From the NCBI RefSeq assembly GCF_040115645.1, contig NW_027096011.1, positions 434,001 to 498,000 on the forward strand: DNA of 64,000 bases, in the 5' to 3' direction. Origin of the DNA: Euwallacea fornicatus (taxonomy: Eukaryota; Arthropoda; Insecta; Coleoptera; Curculionidae). Below are positions 60,272-64,000 of this stretch, piece by piece; the first letter of the stretch is position 1, and each line of letters opens with the position of its first letter. The notes under the pieces were generated by a model that searched no databases, was not told the DNA's origin, and saw only the letters and a list, made by a program, of their open reading frames with translations. The position numbers were made by a program, and so were the translations under genes.

Positions 60272-60974
60272 TTGGTCCTGATTTGCCCAAGTTATCGAGC
60301 TTCAAATTTTGAAAAGTCACAAAAGTTGTGTGTTTGAGCACATAAAGACTATTTTTCTAGGAAATTCAACAAGATGCAATCATGATGTGTTGTGACATCT
60401 TCAAAATCTCGTCGAGCTGATCAATGTGACACTTTGTTTAAAAAATTTGGTCCTGATTTGCCCAAGTTATCGAGCTTCAAATTTTGAAAAGTCAAAAAAT
60501 TTTTTGTGTTTGAGCACATAAAGTATTATTTTTCTTGTAAATTCAACAAGATGCAATCATGATGTGTTGTGACATCTTCAAAATCTCGTCGAGCTGATTA
60601 ATGTGACACTTTGTTTAAGAAATTTGGTCCTGATTTGCCCAAGTTATCGAGCTTCAAATTTTGAAAAGTCACAAAAGTTGTGTGTTTGAGCACATAAAGT
60701 ATTATTTTTCTTGTAAATACAACAAGATGCAATCATGATGTGTTGTGACATTTTCAAAATCTCGTCGAGCTGATCAATGTGACACTTTGTTTAAAAAATT
60801 TGGTCCTGATTTGCCGAAGTTATCGAGCTTCAAAGTTTGAAAAGTCCCAAAAATGTGTGTGTGAGCACATAAAGTACTATTTTTCTTGAAAATTCAACAA
60901 GATGCAATCATGATGTGTTGTGACATCTTCAAAATCTCGTCGAGCTGATTAATGTGACACTTTGTTTAAGAAAT
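60272..60974 (+). repeat. HOR D truncated unit
   Basis: 60272 (175), 60447 (177), 60624 and 60800 (175). The third monomer carries AAATACAAC but no GACGTC and has GACATTTTC, so D3 and D4 appear fused into one. Confidence 0.85.
60447..60623 (+). repeat. 177-bp monomer with A6T6 palindrome, copy 3
   Basis: Palindrome at 60493-60506, 1231 bases after copy 2. It has GGTCCTGATTT where the first two copies have GGTCTTGATTT. Confidence 0.92.
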
Positions 60975-63900
60975 TTGGTCCTGATTTGCCCAAGTTATCG
61001 AGCGTCAAATTTGGAAAAGTCACAAAAGTTGTGTGTTTGAGCAGATAAAGTACTATTTTTCTTGTAAATTCAACAAGATACAATCATGATGTGTTGTGAC
61101 ATCTTCAAAATCTCGTCGAGCTGATTAATGAGACACTTTGTTTAAGAAATTTGGTCCTGATTTGCCCAAGTTATCGAGCTTCAAATTTTGAAAAGTCACA
61201 AAAGTTTTGTGTTTGAGCACATAAAGTACTATTTTTCTTGTAAATTCAACAAGATGCAATCATGATGTGTTGTGACATCTTCAAAATCTCGTCGAGCTGA
61301 TCAATGTGACACTTTGTTTAAAAAATTTGGTCCTGATTTGCCGAAGTTATCGAGCTTCAAAGTTTGAAAAGTCCCAAAAATGTGTGTGTGAGCACATAAA
61401 GTACTATTTTTCTTGAAAATTCAACAAGATGCAATCATGATGTGTTGTGACATCTTCGAAATCTCGTCGAGATGATTAATTTGACACTTTGTTTAACAAT
61501 TTCGCTCCTCATTTGCCGAAGTTTTCGAGCGTCAAATTTGGAAAAGTCACAAAAGTTGTGTGTTTGAGCACATAAAGTACTATTTTTCTTGTAAATTCAA
61601 CAAGATGCAATCATGATGTGTTGTGACATCTTCAAAATCTCGTCGAGCTGATTAATGAGACACTTTGTTTAACAAATTTGCTCCTCATTTGCCGAAGTTA
61701 TCAAGCTTCAAAGTTTGAAAAGTCACAAAAGTTGTGTGTTTGAGCACATAAAGTACTATTTTTCTTGAAAATTCAACAAGATGCAATCATGATGCGTTGT
61801 GACATCTTCGAAATCTCGTCGAGATGATTAATTTGACACTTTGTTTAACAATTTCGCTCCTCATTTGCCGAAGTTATCGAGCGTCAAATTTGGAAAAGTC
61901 ACAAAAGTTGTGTGTTTGAGCACATAAAGTACTATTTTTCTTGTAAATTCAACAAGATGCAATCATGATGTGTTGTGACATCTTCAAAATCTCGTCGAGC
62001 TGATTAATGAGACACTTTGTTTAAGAAATTTGGTCCTGATTTGCCCAAGTTATCGAGCTTCAAATTTTGAAAAGTCACAAAAGTTGTGTGTTTGAGCACA
62101 TAAAGTACTATTTTTCTTGGAAATTCAACAAGATGCAATCATGATGTGTTGTGACATCTTCGAAATCTCGTCTAGATGATTAATTTGACACTTTGTTTAA
62201 CAAATTTGCTCCTCATTTGCCGAAGTTATCGAGCTTCAAAGTTTGAAAAGTCACAAAAGTTGTGTGTTTGAGCACATAAAGTACTATTTTTCTTGTAAAT
62301 TCAACAAGATGCAATCATGATGTGTTGTGACATCTTAAAGATCTCGTCGAGCTGATTAATTTGACACTTTGTTTAACAAATTTAGTTCTGATTTGCCGAA
62401 GTTATCGAGCGTCAAATTTGGAAAAGTCACAAAAGTTGTGTGTTTGTACACATAAAGTACTATTTTTCTTGGAAATTCAACAAGATGCAATCATGATGTG
62501 TTGTGACATCTTCAAAATCTCGTCGAGCTGATTAATGTGACACTTTGTTTAAGAAATTTGGTCCTGATTTGCCCAAGTTATCGAGCTTCAAATTTTGAAA
62601 AGTCACAAAAGTTGTGTGTTTGAGCACATAAAGTATTATTTTTCTTGTAAATTCAACAAGATGCAATCATGATGTGTTGTGACATCTTCAAAATCTCGTC
62701 GAGCTGATTAATGTGACACTTTGTTTAAGAAATTTGGTCCTGATTTGCCCAAGTTATCGAGCTTCAAATTTTGAAAAGTCACAAAAGTTGTGTGTTTGAG
62801 CACATAAAGTATTATTTTTCTTGTAAATTCAACAAGATGCAATCATGATGTGTTGTGACATCTTCAAAATCTCGTCGAGCTGATTAATGTGACACTTTGT
62901 TTAAGAAATTTGGTCTTGATTTGCCCAAGTTATCGAGCTTCAAAGTTTGAAAAGTCACAAAAATGTGTGTGTGAGCACATAAAGTACTATTTTTCTTGGA
63001 AATTCAACAAGATGCAATCATGATGTGTTGTGACATCTTCGAAATCTCGTCGAGATGATTAATTTGACACTTTGTTTAACAAATTTGCTCCTCATTTGCC
63101 GAAGTTATCGAGCTTCAAAGTTTGAAAAGTCACAAAAGTTGTGTGTTTGAGCACATAAAGTACTATTTTTCTTGTAAATTCAACAAGATGCAATCATGAT
63201 GTGTTGTGACATCTTCAAAATCTCGTCGAGCTGATTAATGAGACACTTTGTTTAACAAATTTAGTTCTGATTTGCCGAAGTTATCGAGCGTCAAATTTGG
63301 AAAAGTCACAAAAGTTGTGTGTTTGTACACATAAAGTACTATTTTTCTTGTAAATTCAACAAGATGCAATCATGATGTGTTGTGACATCTTCAAAATCTC
63401 GTCGAGCTGATCAATGTGACACTTTGTTTAAAAAATTTGGTCCTGATTTGCCCAAGTTATCGAGCTTCAAATTTTGAAAAGTCACAAAAGTTGTGTGTTT
63501 GAGCACATAAAGTATTATTTTTCTTGTAAATTCAACAAGATGCAATCATGATGTGTTGTGACGTCTTCAAAATCTCGTCGAGCTGATTAATGTGACACTT
63601 TGTTTAAGAAATTTGGTCCTGATTTGCCCAAGTTATCGAGCTTCAAATTTTGAAAAGTCACAAAAGTTGTGTGTTTGAGCACATAAAGTATTATTTTTCT
63701 TGTAAATACAACAAGATGCAATCATGATGTGTTGTGACATCTTCAAAATCTCGTCGAGCTGATCAATGTGACACTTTGTTTAAAAAATTTGGTCCTGATT
63801 TGCCGAAGTTATCGAGCTTCAAAGTTTGAAAAGTCCCAAAAATGTGTGTGTGAGCACATAAAGTACTATTTTTCTTGAAAATTCAACAAGATGCAATCAT

Positions 63901-64000
63901 GATGTGTTGTGACATCTTCGAAATCTCGTCGAGATGATTAATTTGACACTTTGTTTAACAATTTCGCTCCTCATTTGCCGAAGTTATCGAGCTTCAAATT
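60975..64000 (+). repeat. Mosaic right tail, 17 monomers and a stub
   Basis: Starts are 60975, 61151, 61327 (175), 61502, 61678, 61854, 62030, 62206, 62382, 62558, 62734, 62910 (175), 63085, 63261, 63437, 63613, 63789 (175) and 63964 (cut at the edge). Private changes include GCAGATAAAG near 61043, GTTTTCGAGCG near 61521 and GATGCGTTG near 61793. No regular higher-order period fits inside the window. Confidence 0.85.
63248..63917 (+). repeat. Copy of the block D entry segment
   Basis: Matches 56215-56884 at offset 7033 (GTACACATA 56292/63325, GACGTC 56529/63562, AAATACAAC following). It ends where CTTCAAAATC in the first copy becomes CTTCGAAATC. It may mark the next repeat of a larger D superunit beyond the window. 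Confidence 0.82.

Larger units (their letters stand above)
56404..60974 (+). repeat. HOR block D: 7-monomer, 1231-bp repeat with 10-monomer form
   Basis: C1-type marks at 57358, 59116 and 60347 give steps of 1758 and 1231. Lengths fit the count: 10 monomers with three 175 and one 177 (1758), and 7 monomers with two 175 and one 177 (1231). Marks of the block are the 177-bp monomer, GACGTCTTC and AAATACAAC. Confidence 0.9.
1..64000 (+). repeat. Satellite array, 175/176/177-bp monomer, whole window
   Basis: The window is wholly tandem copies of one AT-rich monomer in one orientation. Landmarks recur every 175-177 bases from end to end, for example GATGCAATCATGATG at 103, 278, 454, 630, 806 and 982. 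Stepping by these gives 364 full monomers and a 37-bp stub at 63964. Three length classes were seen: 176 bp, 175 bp (two different single-base deletions) and 177 bp (three copies in block D). No interruption, inversion or foreign sequence was found, so every gene-free stretch here is satellite. Centromeric identity is inferred from monomer size, higher-order structure and homogeneity. Binding of the centromeric histone cannot be seen in sequence. The species is not identifiable to me. Confidence 0.97.

Noticed and set aside
1..64000. Tandem rDNA or tRNA cluster
   Set aside because: No rRNA-like or tRNA-like sequence is visible and the monomer is too short and AT-rich for rDNA.
1..64000. Identification as Arabidopsis 178/180-bp repeat, Brassica CentBr, rice CentO, maize CentC or alpha satellite
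   Set aside because: The monomer length is close to some of these, but the sequence does not match what I recall of any. A database search would be needed to name it.

Overview
The whole 64-kb window is one uninterrupted head-to-tail satellite DNA array. The basic monomer is about 176 bp and AT-rich (60 G+C in the 176 bases of the first monomer, 34%). All monomers run in the same direction. Walking the array by its fixed landmarks gives 364 complete monomers plus a 37-bp stub at the right edge. If only the three length classes I saw exist, the arithmetic gives about 257 monomers of 176 bp, 104 of 175 bp and 3 of 177 bp. I find no protein gene, RNA gene, transposon, telomere repeat or unique sequence, and the array runs off both ends. 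The open frames of 60-61 codons in the left part are chance frames that begin at GTG and lie inside the repeat.

The source is almost certainly a eukaryotic chromosome. The nucleosome-sized monomer, the nested higher-order repeats (HORs) with very few differences between copies, and the lack of inserted elements fit a centromeric satellite, most likely from a plant. A pericentromeric or other heterochromatic block cannot be excluded. I do not recognise the monomer as a named family. As far as I can recall it is not the Arabidopsis 178/180-bp repeat, rice CentO, maize CentC or primate alpha satellite.

Layout: (A) 1-16712 is a 13-monomer HOR of 2287 bp, with five regular copies, one rearranged stretch (11436-15657) and a partial copy. 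It ends abruptly near 16708. (B0) 16713-18646 holds 11 irregular mosaic monomers. (B) 18647-27784 is a 26-monomer, 4569-bp unit present twice in tandem. (Left flank) 27785-35163 is mosaic and includes a 16-monomer, 2811-bp tandem duplication (about 30455-36118). (C) 35164-49730 is a 10-monomer HOR of 1755 bp with 8-mer (1404 bp) and 7-mer (1229 bp) deletion forms. (Right flank) 49731-54647 is largely a second copy of the left flank, about 22-23 kb away, so block C sits between two related flanks. (Transition) 54648-56403. (D) 56404-60974 is a 7-monomer HOR of 1231 bp with a 10-monomer form of 1758 bp, marked by a 177-bp monomer carrying a 14-bp A6/T6 palindrome. (Tail) 60975-64000 is mosaic.

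Three themes link the blocks. First, rearrangements keep monomer register: units differ by whole monomers and the junctions are in-phase chimeric monomers, as expected from unequal exchange or gene conversion. Second, each monomer has an almost invariant segment (monomer positions about 94-131) beside a variable CpG-containing box. Third, a tandem pair of short dyads near monomer positions 30-59 keeps its symmetry through several base changes. No new enzymatic or defence system is present. What is notable is the repeat architecture.
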